Source: Streptomyces katrae (lineage in GTDB: Bacteria > Actinomycetota > Actinomycetes > Streptomycetales > Streptomycetaceae). Taken from it: 36,866 nt of DNA. This document shows, one piece after another, positions 1 through 8,077 of this stretch. The position numbers were made by a program, and so were the translations under genes. The stretch covers positions 1 through 36,866 of the forward strand of contig NZ_JNZY01000053.1 of NCBI RefSeq assembly GCF_000717655.1, given 5' to 3'. Positions within the stretch are counted from its first letter, which is position 1; each line of letters begins with the position of its first letter. Below the pieces are notes generated by a model, which saw nothing but the letters and a program-made list of their open reading frames with translations, searched no databases and had not been told where the DNA came from.

Positions 1-669
1 CGCAGAATCCAACTCCGGCCCCACCTTGTCGACGGCTGCCTCACCGCCACCGGTCTGGCCATCAACCCACCGACCCCACCCTGAAATCTTCAGTAACCGT
101 GCCCTGGGCCCGCACATCTGGACCACGGCCGGGACCTTGGCGGGTGCCACCCCTCACCCGCATGCTCGCGCTCCTCCCCCGGCCTCGCCCGCGGGTGAGA
201 TCTGGCAGCGGTTGTCGTCGGTGGTTGGCATCAGCCGATGCCTGGCCGACGTTGGAATGTCGGTGGGCGTTCTCGTGAACAAAGCCATCGGGACGATGGA
301 CTCGAGGCGGAGCCGTTGTCCAGGAGCTGCTTCAGATGGGCGTAGTGGCGTTGCCGGTCGATGTCCACCCTCAGGTACCAATTCCTCGCGATAGCCAAGG
401 GAGAGGTCTGCTGTGAGGCCCGGGGCAGCGCTGCGGTGAGGGGATGGAAGTATCGGTATGGCGCGTGAATGGATCCGGAGCTGACCCGCCTGGTCACCGA
501 ACGCCTCGCCGAGCCCAGCAGGTGGCTGGCACCGTGCGCATGCCAGCAGTGGTCGGCGAGATCCTGGATCAAGTTGTGGTCGGCGTCTGGGCCCGTCCCA
601 AGTCCCGTCCCCGAGCTCGAGACCGTGCAGGCTCCCGGCGCCATCACTGCGGAACATGGTGCCGACACG
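1..669. other. Region without a supportable gene
   Basis: No open frame here combines a ribosome binding site, a plausible start and a recognisable protein. A plus-strand frame open from base 1 stops at 82-84; it could be the last 27 residues of a gene starting outside the window, but I do not recognise it. A minus-strand stretch around 330-410 reads as a plausible peptide containing ARNWYLRVDIDRQRHYAHL, without a start or stop that makes a gene; it may be a decayed fragment. The 3' end of the NACHT gene lies immediately to the right. Confidence 0.4.
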
Positions 670-3504
670 TCACGGTGGCGTGAGTTCCTGATCACGGGCG
701 AGTCTGTCCTGCAGCAAGGCGTGCCGGAACTGGTAGCTGGCGCCTTCCGCCCGGAGGATGCGATGGTCGTAGGCGTCTTTGAGGAAGTGCATGCCCCGTA
801 GCGGGAAGTCACCGCGCAGGCATAGTTGGAGAAAGAGCAGACTTGTCCGCCAGTGATCGGAGATTGCCGCCACGCACGCGTAGGAGAACGGCAGGCCGAA
901 GCCGATCACGATGAAGGGGAAGGTGCTCCAGTCAGGGGCGCCTGCCGCCGCGCCTTCGCTGGTGACTCCGATCACCTGGCTCACGCCGAGGGCCAGGCTG
1001 ATAGAGAAGCCGAACACTGCGCCCGTCACCAGGGCCAGGTTGCGGTCCTGCCGCCACGAGGTGTACGGATCGGTCACCGGGTCCAAGAGAGACACGGGGC
1101 GGGCCGCTACGACCACCGCGCCGACGATGCCCATGGTGAGGATTGCCATAATCCAGCTCGACAGCACCTGATTAGGCGTGCCGTCGTCTTGCCGGGGGGT
1201 GAGGACCCTGCAGAGGCCGGCCAGGCTCGCCGGGGCAAGGACCGGCCAGTAGCGCAGGCCCTTCCACCGGGCCCATCCCGTCCATCCGGGTGCCGCAGGA
1301 ACCTGCGTCGCCGCGAAACCCGCCAGGGCGCCGGTCACCAGCCCACCGGCAAGCGAGACGGTCCAGCTGAGCGGATCGGTGATGTCGAGCAGGGCCATGA
1401 CCGTCACCGCGATCGCGACCAGGACACCGGTCGGCGAATGGAAACGGCGCCGGGGCGCGGAGCCTGGGGCATGCAGTCGTCTGCGCCAGCGCGGTGCCGG
1501 GTCCCGGAGTTCAGCGAGAGCCCCCGCCCCGGCTCCGAAGGTGATACCCGCGATACTCCCGTAGACCGCCCCGAACCCGACGCCGCGGAAACCCTCCCAT
1601 GCAACGTGTCTGCCGGGACCGTACGCCAGCACACAGCCGGACGCCCCGAGGAGGGTGCCCACGAAGGCAGTGAGAGCGATGCGCGGCCACGGTGACGCCC
1701 AGTGATGTAACCGCCGCCAGTTGAGGCCGTACGTCCTCGCACCTCCCGGCCGACCGTAGTCACGGGTGTGTTGCCGGTTCATCCGGCCGGCCAGGTAGCG
1801 CAGCCAGCGCTCGGCTTGCTGCGGCCCGTACGCCGCCCGTGATGCTGACGGTTCGGGCCGGTAGCGAATCTTCACAAGCCGACCGAGTAGATACTCCTCG
1901 ACCTCGCGCCGGGACGTGAATCGTTCGGCGAGCAGGTCGTCCAGGTCGGTGATGTGGCGCGGCGGGAAGGCGTCGCGCAGCAGTGTCAGGGTCAGCGGCG
2001 TGCTGAGGGCTTGGGAGAGGGCGCTGTCCGGCTCGTTCTCCAGATGCATGACCAGGTGTTGCCAGGGGGCGAGTCCCGGCATGGTCCGCAGGAAAGCGAC
2101 AGCGTCACTTGCGGGTACCGGGGAGAGCTCCAGGGCTACGGAACCGAGGAGATGCCCGTCGGCGACGGCGGCCTCGAACTCGCCGGGGCGGGAGAAGACC
2201 ACCACGCGGTAGGCGGCGCGGTCGATTTCCTGGAGCGCGGCACGGCGCAGATCGCCCGCTATCTCATCGAAACTGTCAAGGAACAGCGAGATCCACCCGC
2301 CCTCGATCAGCCCCTCGGCCTGCTTGCGCCCGATGCGGTAGTCGTCAACGAGCCGGGCGGCGAGCCAGTCTTCGAGACTGTGGCCGTCCCACCCGACGAT
2401 GCTCAGCAGTACGGGCACCGGGTAGCGGGCACGCCGGGCGCCCCTGTGCAGGGTGTCGCGGTGGTCCAGGGCGCGCAGCACTGTCAGGAGCGCTGCGTCG
2501 GATTTACCGGCTCCCGGCCCGCCGAGAACGACTACGCGGCCGGATGCCACCCCGCTGTAGACGGAGAGAAGTTCAGGGATTCCGCCCTCGCGTAACGCAC
2601 CGTCATCAGGTGCGGCAGCGTAGGGTACAGCCCGGACCAGCCGCGGCCGGCCCGGGTCCTTCGGGGCCTCTTCCTGACCGGCGACCGGGCGCCGGGTACG
2701 GCGCCACCGGACAGGGATCTCCTGCTGCAATTTCCTTTGCCGCGCGGCCTCCTGCCATTGCCTGCGGACTGCACGGGCCAGCGCGTCACCCAGTTCCAGC
2801 GGCATTGCGTCCCAGTCCTGGTCCTGGTCCAATGCATCGGCGCCATCGAAACGAAGGCTCCCCCTGCTGAAGGCCCCCGCGTAGTGGTGGTGGTGTATCT
2901 GCTGGTCGAAGTCACGACCGACGGCTATCGACGCGGGGCCGCTGGCCACGGCACGCAACGAGCGGGAGGCGCTGTCCGGGTGACCGTTCGGCTCCCCTTC
3001 GGACCCGGAATGGGAGGGAGCGAGAGAAGCCCCGTCCTTAGGAACTCCGAGTGGAGTGTTGCCGGTGACGGGCCCGCTGACGCTGCCGCCCACCGCGATC
3101 GCGCCAGTGCCACTGGCTGTGACCGAAAGGTTCCCGCCAACAGCCACCCCGCTGTCCGAGGCGGTGACCTTCCCGGGACGGTGCGCGGCCTGCCACCTGA
3201 AGTAGACGGCAGCGATGGTCCCGGCCAACCCGGGATCGGCCTCGGCAGCCGCCTCCACCGCCGACGCGACGCGTTGCCGCGTCCGTTCCGACGGCCCCGC
3301 CCATCCCGGCTCGGTCACCTCCCGTTGCAACTGATCCCACGCACTGTGCGTGGCCAGACGTTGCATCAGGGCGTCAGCGACCGCGTTCAGGGCCGCTTCG
3401 ACATCCTCCGGGACCGAAAGCGGGCCGTCCGAGGACCGGCCAGCCGATGAGGCCGCCCGGCGGCACAGCCATCCCACCACCAGCGCGACGTGCGCCTCCA
3501 GCAT
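670..3504 (-). CDS. NACHT-domain NTPase with C-terminal membrane segments
   Basis: A STAND-class NTPase of about 944 residues, a family whose members act as oligomerising sensors in conflict or signalling. From the N-terminus it has a helical region (1-110), a glycine-rich module with repeats such as GVAVGGNLSV and GAIAVGGSVSG (about 118-155), a third weaker copy (ASIAVGRDF, about 192-200), and the NACHT core with Walker A GGPGAGKSD (about 328-336) and Walker B SLFLDSFDEI (about 405-414). Roughly eight hydrophobic segments follow, and the tail YQFRHALLQDRLA is typical of actinomycete NACHT proteins. I chose the ATG at 3504 because GGGAGGAG lies about 9 nt upstream; an in-frame start at 3528 lacks this. 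It lies 36 nt after the stop of the upstream gene, so the two are probably cotranscribed. NTPase assignment is firm; the role in defence is inferred. Confidence 0.88.
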   Translation of the reverse strand: MLEAHVALVVGWLCRRAASSAGRSSDGPLSVPEDVEAALNAVADALMQRLATHSAWDQLQREVTEPGWAGPSERTRQRVASAVEAAAEADPGLAGTIAAVYFRWQAAHRPGKVTASDSGVAVGGNLSVTASGTGAIAVGGSVSGPVTGNTPLGVPKDGASLAPSHSGSEGEPNGHPDSASRSLRAVASGPASIAVGRDFDQQIHHHHYAGAFSRGSLRFDGADALDQDQDWDAMPLELGDALARAVRRQWQEAARQRKLQQEIPVRWRRTRRPVAGQEEAPKDPGRPRLVRAVPYAAAPDDGALREGGIPELLSVYSGVASGRVVVLGGPGAGKSDAALLTVLRALDHRDTLHRGARRARYPVPVLLSIVGWDGHSLEDWLAARLVDDYRIGRKQAEGLIEGGWISLFLDSFDEIAGDLRRAALQEIDRAAYRVVVFSRPGEFEAAVADGHLLGSVALELSPVPASDAVAFLRTMPGLAPWQHLVMHLENEPDSALSQALSTPLTLTLLRDAFPPRHITDLDDLLAERFTSRREVEEYLLGRLVKIRYRPEPSASRAAYGPQQAERWLRYLAGRMNRQHTRDYGRPGGARTYGLNWRRLHHWASPWPRIALTAFVGTLLGASGCVLAYGPGRHVAWEGFRGVGFGAVYGSIAGITFGAGAGALAELRDPAPRWRRRLHAPGSAPRRRFHSPTGVLVAIAVTVMALLDITDPLSWTVSLAGGLVTGALAGFAATQVPAAPGWTGWARWKGLRYWPVLAPASLAGLCRVLTPRQDDGTPNQVLSSWIMAILTMGIVGAVVVAARPVSLLDPVTDPYTSWRQDRNLALVTGAVFGFSISLALGVSQVIGVTSEGAAAGAPDWSTFPFIVIGFGLPFSYACVAAISDHWRTSLLFLQLCLRGDFPLRGMHFLKDAYDHRILRAEGASYQFRHALLQDRLARDQELTPP

Positions 3505-3540
3505 CGAGCCACGCTCCTCCCGCCACACCTGGTCGGTCCG

Positions 3541-4017
3541 TCAGCCCTCGGAGGGGTCCGGTCCGGCAGGACCGCCGACGTGTGCGCCAGCGTTGATGAC
3601 GCCAGCCGCGATCGAACCCCCCTCCGCACGAATCTCCACATTGCCACCGACCGCCAGCCCGCCTCGACCGGCCGAAACACCGCCCCGGGGCGCGTGCCGG
3701 GCCAACAAGGCACGCAGACTCTCGGCAGCATGGATCTGCTCCGCCTCTTCCAGGTTCTCCAAAAGGATCTCCACACGGGTCTGCCACACGCCCTCCTGAC
3801 GCATGCGCAGCCGCTCCACCGCGCCCGCTGCGGCCGCATCCAGCTCACCCGCGGTTCGGTCCAGCCGCTCCAACTCCGCCCGCTCGCGCTGCTGGTCTCC
3901 CCGTCCGAACCAGCCTGCCAGTGCCTGCCGTAACCCGGCCCACGCGTCCGTCCCTGCGGCCTGGACCACGGCGGCCCCGCCTGCGGCGGCCAGTGCCGCC
4001 AATGCCTGCTCCAGCAT
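3541..4017 (-). CDS. Small helical protein with 'AVGGN' module, partner of the NACHT protein
   Basis: A 158-residue protein of unknown function. Residues 1-40 are Ala/Gly-rich and hydrophobic, 41-108 are charged and strongly helical (probable coiled coil), and 112-150 form a glycine-rich tail containing GGLAVGGNVEIR and GSIAAGVINAGAHVGG. That tail aligns with the module of the NACHT protein encoded just downstream (AVGGN, then a small-residue spacer, then IA-V/A-GG/GV). The start ATG at 4017 is preceded by GGGAGG. Longer in-frame starts lack a comparable site. Shared modules in adjacent genes suggest homotypic association, as described for bacterial NLR-type proteins and their partners; that is inference. 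Confidence 0.72.
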   Translation of the reverse strand: MLEQALAALAAAGGAAVVQAAGTDAWAGLRQALAGWFGRGDQQRERAELERLDRTAGELDAAAAGAVERLRMRQEGVWQTRVEILLENLEEAEQIHAAESLRALLARHAPRGGVSAGRGGLAVGGNVEIRAEGGSIAAGVINAGAHVGGPAGPDPSEG

Positions 4018-4316
4018 CTCGTCGTGTCCCTCCCACAAGGACCGGCCGATCTCGTCAACACGGTAGCTCCGCATCAGGCATCTGCGCAGTCCCATGAGAT
4101 AACACCCCGTCTCCCACCACAGTCCCAGTCGGAGGAGCCCGCCAGCATCCGGTGGGGTCAGACCCTTTCGTGGAGGCGGAAGACTGCCTCGCCCGGCTCC
4201 TCGACGGGGGCCGCCGTCTCGTCCGGGGCGACTCGTTCGGCGATCACCCGGCAGAGTCGGGTGACTTTGGGCCCCCAGAACTGCCCAGTCAGGACATGTC
4301 TCCGTCAGCCCTGTTG
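4018..4316. other. Intergenic region upstream of the NACHT operon
   Basis: About 300 bases separate the start of the NACHT-partner gene from the stop of the Imm21-like gene. It should contain the promoter for the 4017-to-670 operon. I see no convincing -35/-10 pair, strong hairpin or small gene in it. Confidence 0.35.
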
Positions 4317-4835
4317 TTAGCGCAGAAGTTGGACCACGCCCACCGAGGTGTGTTCGTTCGGCGAGGCGTGAACGGCCCGGACCGTCCAGCGGCCGGGCCC
4401 GATCGGTACGGGAGCCTCCTCCGGCAGTCCTCCGCCGTTCGGGTATTCGACGTCCAGCTCGGAACCGGCGGTGACGGAGTCCATGAGCACCGCCGGACCG
4501 TCCGTCTCCCCGACACCGCACTCCTCCCACTCGGTGGTGGGGTCGGCAAACACAGCCTCGGCCGCGGCGAAGAGATCGGCCTCGGATTCTGCGCCGAGCC
4601 AGCGGACGAAGGCTCGGTGGTCAGGCAAGTAGCAGGTGCTGGCTGGTTCGTCCGCCAGGACAAGCCCCCGGGCGCCTTCCTCGCCGACAGCGATCACTCC
4701 GGTCAGGCCCTCGACCTCGCACGCGCGGTCGTAGTCGTCCCGAAAATCTCCCTCGCCGATCACCATCCCCGACTCTGTGCAACCACGCCAGCGAGCCATC
4801 GCGGAAACCGGTAGTGCTATCAGCGGGCCACCCAT
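4317..4835 (-). CDS. Imm21-type immunity protein (orphan)
   Basis: The translation matches what I know of the Immunity protein 21 family of polymorphic-toxin antidotes. It has an MGGPLIALPVSAMARWRGCT opening, a DYDRACEVEGLTGVIAVGEE block, LVLADEPASTCYLPDHRAF, an EWEECGVGETDGPAVLMDS block, and the ending RWTVRAVHASPNEHTSVGVV. These proteins bind and neutralise a cognate secreted toxin, but no toxin gene is adjacent. The start is uncertain. The residues just before ATG 4835 (PAWVES) look like the family's own N-terminus, yet no ATG or well-placed GTG begins them. The nearest in-frame GTG codons (4937, 4979) have no clear ribosome binding site, so a 5' frameshift or eroded start is possible. Length to the chosen start is 172 residues. 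Confidence 0.75.
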   Translation of the reverse strand: MGGPLIALPVSAMARWRGCTESGMVIGEGDFRDDYDRACEVEGLTGVIAVGEEGARGLVLADEPASTCYLPDHRAFVRWLGAESEADLFAAAEAVFADPTTEWEECGVGETDGPAVLMDSVTAGSELDVEYPNGGGLPEEAPVPIGPGRWTVRAVHASPNEHTSVGVVQLLR

Positions 4836-5129
4836 CGACTCGACCCAGGCAGGGGAAGACTCGGCTGAGCTGGCTTCGGTGGAGGAATACCAGTGTCCCC
4901 TCAGCCACTGACAACGCGCCCTCGGGCTGATCAGCACGAGCGGTTGCTTGACATCGAGAAGTAGCGGCCCCCGCAGCACCGAGGCCGGGACGGCTGCAGC
5001 CCCCAGCAGTTGCGTTCGCTCGGGCCCGCCGCGTAGATCGCAGACGGCCGCGGAGTTGAACTGCCCGCGCTGCCGGCCTGACGCTTCCCTCGGCATGCTG
5101 GAGTTTCCGGCCGGCGGCACGGTGGAGGA
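4836..5129. other. Intergenic region, possibly eroded 5' end of the Imm21 gene
   Basis: The Imm21 frame remains open here without recognisable protein similarity beyond about 4850. No hairpin, RNA gene or promoter is evident. This may be decayed sequence between the immunity gene and the cysteine desulfurase fragment. Confidence 0.3.
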
Positions 5130-5299
5130 ATGAACCCTGCCCTGCGCGTGATCGTCTACCCCCCCCAGGACGAGGTCAGCTTGCCCCAGCAACCGTATGG
5201 GAAGGCTTTTCCCACACACCGCTGGGTGCTGTCAGGAGGCTGGCTCCCCCCGGAGTCTTCCTGGTCCGACGACGGCCGGGCGCGGCGCGGTTTCGGATG

Positions 5300-5474
5300 G
5301 GTTGCCGCCAGCCCGTGCGTCCTCGTCTCCGTCATGCACGCCAACAACGAGGTCGGCTCCCTCCAGCGGATCGCCATCCTCTCCCAGCTCACCACCCACC
5401 GCCGAATCCTCCTGCACACCGACGCCGCTTCGGTCCTGAACAAGGAGGTCACAGCCTTGGTCGCGGCGAGCGGC
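5300..5474 (+). pseudogene. Cysteine desulfurase fragment
   Basis: The plus-strand frame contains VSVMHANNEVGSLQRIAIL and ILLHTDAAS. These correspond to two adjacent PLP-binding blocks of NifS/IscS-type cysteine desulfurases (VSVM-x-NNE-x-G and H-x-DA). The Asp that pairs with the PLP pyridine nitrogen is kept. The rest of the roughly 390-residue enzyme is absent: neither the N-terminal substrate region nor the Schiff-base lysine block appears, and the surrounding open frame (5130-5606) is otherwise unrecognisable. It is therefore a relic of about 60 residues. Such enzymes occur both in Fe-S assembly and in DNA phosphorothioation (DndA); this fragment cannot distinguish them. Confidence 0.6.
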
Positions 5475-5608
5475 ATGGACGAGGAGGCTCCGATTCACTT
5501 CCTCGAGACGTTTCTCGCCCCCGTCCGCGATGGCATAGCAGGCCCGGGCAGGAAGGGTCGAGGCCGGGCGCAACTGGCACCAGGCCGCCAGTTCTTTTCT
5601 CGTTGATC

Positions 5609-5791
5609 TCATCCCGGCTGCCTGGCAAAGTTCACGAACTCCACCCATGCGGCCGGGTTGACACCGACGATCGCCCGGTCGCGGCGCTTCGCGTCCCGGA
5701 CCAGAACCCTGTCCGGATCATTGTCAGCCACTTCGACGCACGTCTCGGTCCCTGTGTACGAGCTTGTACGCCAGTTCGGGATCTCGACCAT
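5609..5791 (-). CDS. DUF397 domain protein
   Basis: A 60-residue protein with the DUF397 pattern: WRTSSYTGTETCVEVADN near the start, VLVRDAKRRD in the middle and a PAAWVEFVNFAR ending. DUF397 proteins accompany XRE-DUF5753 regulators in very many actinomycete loci, and some pairs behave like toxin-antitoxin or developmental switches (whiJ/abaA-type loci). It begins 10 nt after the stop of the XRE gene with GAGAGG upstream of the ATG, so it is the last gene of the minus-strand operon. Confidence 0.93.
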   Translation of the reverse strand: MVEIPNWRTSSYTGTETCVEVADNDPDRVLVRDAKRRDRAIVGVNPAAWVEFVNFARQPG

Positions 5792-5800
5792 GTTTTCCTC

Positions 5801-6643
5801 TCAGTGATTGAAATAGTCGATGGCAGACCTGATTAGCGCCATTGCGGGCTCGCCATAGACTGCGGACTGCTTTAGAAGCGCGAATGCCTTCGCATAAAGC
5901 TCGATCTCCTTGGGCTGAGTCACCGACATCTCTGCGGAGAACGTCTCTACGAGCACAAGCTTGTCATCAAACATCGAAAACGAGTGACCAAGCCAGATCT
6001 CCGCGGGCGCCGCTTTCGGGACGATGCCCACGCTCACCCGCGCGAGTCCCATCAGCGCCACTAGACGATCGAGCTGCGACTTCATTACCTCCGGGCCGCC
6101 GACGTTGGAGTAGAGCGCCTGCTCACCAAGAATGACGTTATAGATCCTGCTGCCCTCGTACAGGTACCTCTGTCGCTCCAACCGCTTAGCGACCGCAGCC
6201 TCTGCGTCATTGACGATATCGTAGTAGCGAATGGCCTGCTGGAAAATCGCCGTAGCATAGTCGGCCGTCTGAAACGTTCCCCAGATGGCGTTGGGGTGCC
6301 AGATTCGGAAGACCTTCGTCCTAGCGTAGACGGGAAGGGATTTCTTTTGCCGAGACTCGGCGCCGGTCTGGAGCTGTCGGCGCCACTCAAGCCACAGCTC
6401 GTCGATGTGTCGCACGGTGGCAATGAGGTCATCAACATGCTCGTCCTGGCCGGTCGCCACACACCAGGCCCTGATGTCTTCCTCGCTCGCGTTCTGCTTG
6501 CCGTGCTCGATGCGCGAGACCTTCGACTCGTGCCAGTCGAGCACACCAGCGAATGCCCGGCCGCTCGTGTATCCGGCGTCTCTCCGGAAAGTACGCAGCC
6601 GGGCACCCAGCGCCTCGCGTGTCTCTTGTACTCGGTTGCTCAC
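5801..6643 (-). CDS. XRE-family regulator with DUF5753 domain
   Basis: A 280-residue DNA-binding regulator. Residues about 8-70 form a Cro/C1-type helix-turn-helix (GARLRTFRRDAGYTSGRAFA, then WHESKVSRIEHGKQ). The remainder matches DUF5753, with the characteristic AIWGTFQTADYATAIF block and the central LGEQALYSNVGGPEVMKSQL block. The GTG start at 6643 lies within 6 nt of the DUF6879 stop and has a weak ribosome site, so translational coupling is likely. With DUF397 downstream and DUF6879 upstream it forms a standard streptomycete regulatory set. It probably binds the inverted repeats in the divergent promoter region (7551-7725), which is an inference. Confidence 0.94.
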   Translation of the reverse strand: MSNRVQETREALGARLRTFRRDAGYTSGRAFAGVLDWHESKVSRIEHGKQNASEEDIRAWCVATGQDEHVDDLIATVRHIDELWLEWRRQLQTGAESRQKKSLPVYARTKVFRIWHPNAIWGTFQTADYATAIFQQAIRYYDIVNDAEAAVAKRLERQRYLYEGSRIYNVILGEQALYSNVGGPEVMKSQLDRLVALMGLARVSVGIVPKAAPAEIWLGHSFSMFDDKLVLVETFSAEMSVTQPKEIELYAKAFALLKQSAVYGEPAMALIRSAIDYFNH

Positions 6644-6649
6644 GATGGG

Positions 6650-7171
6650 TCAGGGCTTGTACTCGTGGTGAGGCAGAGCGGCGTTCCACAAGAGGTCTCG
6701 GACGCGAATGCACTCGGCCACAACCTCGGGGGCCGTGATCAGCTCCGAACCGAGGACGCGACCGTTCTCGTCAAAGTGCCCAACAGCCAAGGTCCTGTTG
6801 TCGAACAGCCACCAGTCGTTGCCGGCCACGGGGAAGGCAAGGCCGCTGGGAAGCATGCGCCGCGGAAGCCATCGGATGTCTTCGCCAGCTGCCTCGTTGA
6901 TCGGAGTGGTCGCGTACTCCCATTGGACGTAAAGCGTGTGCGGCTCAGTCACGACGCGAACGCGCCGGACTGACTTCCCTTCGCCGGTGACTCGCCTGGT
7001 CATGCGCGTCCACGGCTCCATGTAGGAGTTGTCCACCACTCCGCGAAGCCAGTCCGCGAACGGGCCGTCCTCGTCAGGGACGGAGTAGTCGTCCCTCAGC
7101 TCCAGGTGGAAAGCGTCCTGCGCGAAGCTCTCAAAGAGCTGGTTGCGCTCGGCGCTGGAGATTAGCTTCAC
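6650..7171 (-). CDS. DUF6879 family protein
   Basis: A 173-residue soluble protein with the pattern of DUF6879: an ISSAERNQLFESFAQDAFHL opening, a WTRMTRRVTGEGKSVRRVRV core, and the DDWW-like block (AGNDWWLFDN) followed by a late region ending AALPHHEYKP. Its function is unknown; the family is almost always encoded next to XRE-DUF5753 and DUF397 genes. It starts at a GTG (7171) with GGAGGAG about 6 nt upstream, and overlaps the preceding gene by 41 nt, showing tight coupling. Confidence 0.88.
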   Translation of the reverse strand: MKLISSAERNQLFESFAQDAFHLELRDDYSVPDEDGPFADWLRGVVDNSYMEPWTRMTRRVTGEGKSVRRVRVVTEPHTLYVQWEYATTPINEAAGEDIRWLPRRMLPSGLAFPVAGNDWWLFDNRTLAVGHFDENGRVLGSELITAPEVVAECIRVRDLLWNAALPHHEYKP

Positions 7172-7550
7172 GCGGCTCCTCCAGTAGTGCCTTGATCGCG
7201 GCCTTGGGGACCTCGACCACGGTTTCGTAGTCCGGAATATTCATCTGCGACAGGGCCTCGGGGTCGGTCACCTCCCGGCCCTGGACGACGAACGTACCGC
7301 CTGGCGTAAGGATCATGATCGGTTCGTCAATTCGCCTGATCTCCCCGACCGGGAGGTCGTCCTTCGTCAGATACTCGAACAGCTCCGTCGGGACCTCCAC
7401 GGCGGTCTGGCCCTCAGGGATGTCGAGCTGCATCAGCAGGTCGTTCGCGAAGATCCTCCAGCCTTGCACGAGGTAGGTGTCCCGGTCGGTTGCGTAGAGG
7501 GTGGGGCAGTCCCCAACGTTGGAGTTCTTACCAAGGAACCGTAGCTTCAT
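7131..7550 (-). CDS. Hypothetical protein of the XRE/DUF6879 operon
   Basis: A 139-residue acidic protein with two similar halves: YLVQGWRIFANDLLMQLDIP and FVVQGREVTDPEALSQMNIP each lie in a block that ends in a VEVP-like segment (TAVEVPTELFEYL, TVVEVPKAAIKALL). This is an internal duplication, probably two copies of a small beta-alpha domain. No enzyme motif is visible. AGGGGA lies 7 nt before the ATG at 7550. As first gene of the operon it likely shares control with DUF6879, the XRE regulator and DUF397. Confidence 0.8.
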   Translation of the reverse strand: MKLRFLGKNSNVGDCPTLYATDRDTYLVQGWRIFANDLLMQLDIPEGQTAVEVPTELFEYLTKDDLPVGEIRRIDEPIMILTPGGTFVVQGREVTDPEALSQMNIPDYETVVEVPKAAIKALLEEPREANLQRRAQPAL

Positions 7551-7725
7551 GGTCGTTCCCCTGTCCGCTTCCTTGCGTTAGTTTGCGCGACAAACCGATC
7601 GTCGACGCCCCGTTCGGGCCCGTCAACCGAGCTGCCGCAAACTGGCGCAAGTTTCTTGGTAGTTGACGCGCAGCCGCCCTACGTTCGTCTCGGCATCCAA
7701 GCGACGCGAGATCAAGGGGACCTCC
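7551..7725. promoter_or_regulatory. Divergent promoter region with two inverted repeats
   Basis: The gap between the divergent genes starting at 7550 (minus) and 7726 (plus) contains two short perfect palindromic sites. GTTTG-CGCGA-CAAAC is at 7581-7595 and AAACT-GGCGCA-AGTTT is at 7639-7654. Both share a TTTG/CAAA-like arm and a GC-rich centre with GCGC. They are candidate operators for the XRE regulator of the adjacent operon. TTGACG at 7663-7668 could be a -35 box for the rightward gene, but a matching -10 box is not clear. Confidence 0.4.
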
Positions 7726-8028
7726 ATGAGCAGCAAGATCACGGCACGCACCGAGCCGCTGGCCACGAGCCCGAGAGTCACTGCGGGAGTGATAGCGCAG
7801 CACGCGGTACCCGATCTCCAGCAGGCTCTCAACTGCACCGGCATCGCCGCGGCGGTCTACGCGGCGGGCGTGAACGAGACCCGCGACGGCAGGTACGAGG
7901 GGATGGTGCACATCGCCCTCGCTGCCTCCGATGCCTCCGACTTCACGAGGTGGGTCAAAGCCCACACGGCGGCAGTCAGCAGTGAAAGCCTCAGCCACCA
8001 CCCGCAGGAAGGGCGGTGCGCCTCATGA
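7726..8028 (+). CDS. Small hypothetical protein
   Basis: A 100-residue protein (MSSKITARTEPL...) with no motif I recognise; the centre (ALNCTGIAAAVYAAGVNETR, then MVHIALAASDASDFTRWVKA) looks like a small folded alpha/beta domain. GGGGA precedes the ATG at 7726 with a spacing of about 7 nt. Its stop overlaps the next start (ATGA at 8025-8028). Small proteins like this are frequently encoded opposite XRE/DUF397 operons in streptomycetes. Confidence 0.65.
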   Translation: MSSKITARTEPLATSPRVTAGVIAQHAVPDLQQALNCTGIAAAVYAAGVNETRDGRYEGMVHIALAASDASDFTRWVKAHTAAVSSESLSHHPQEGRCAS

Positions 8029-8077
8029 GCCGCCTCGCGCACCCCGACGACCTGCCGGACGACAGCTGGGCCGTCAG

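Noticed and set aside
1..84. Plus-strand frame open from the window edge, ending at 82-84
   Set aside because: Only 27 residues with no recognisable similarity; could be a gene's tail but cannot be supported.
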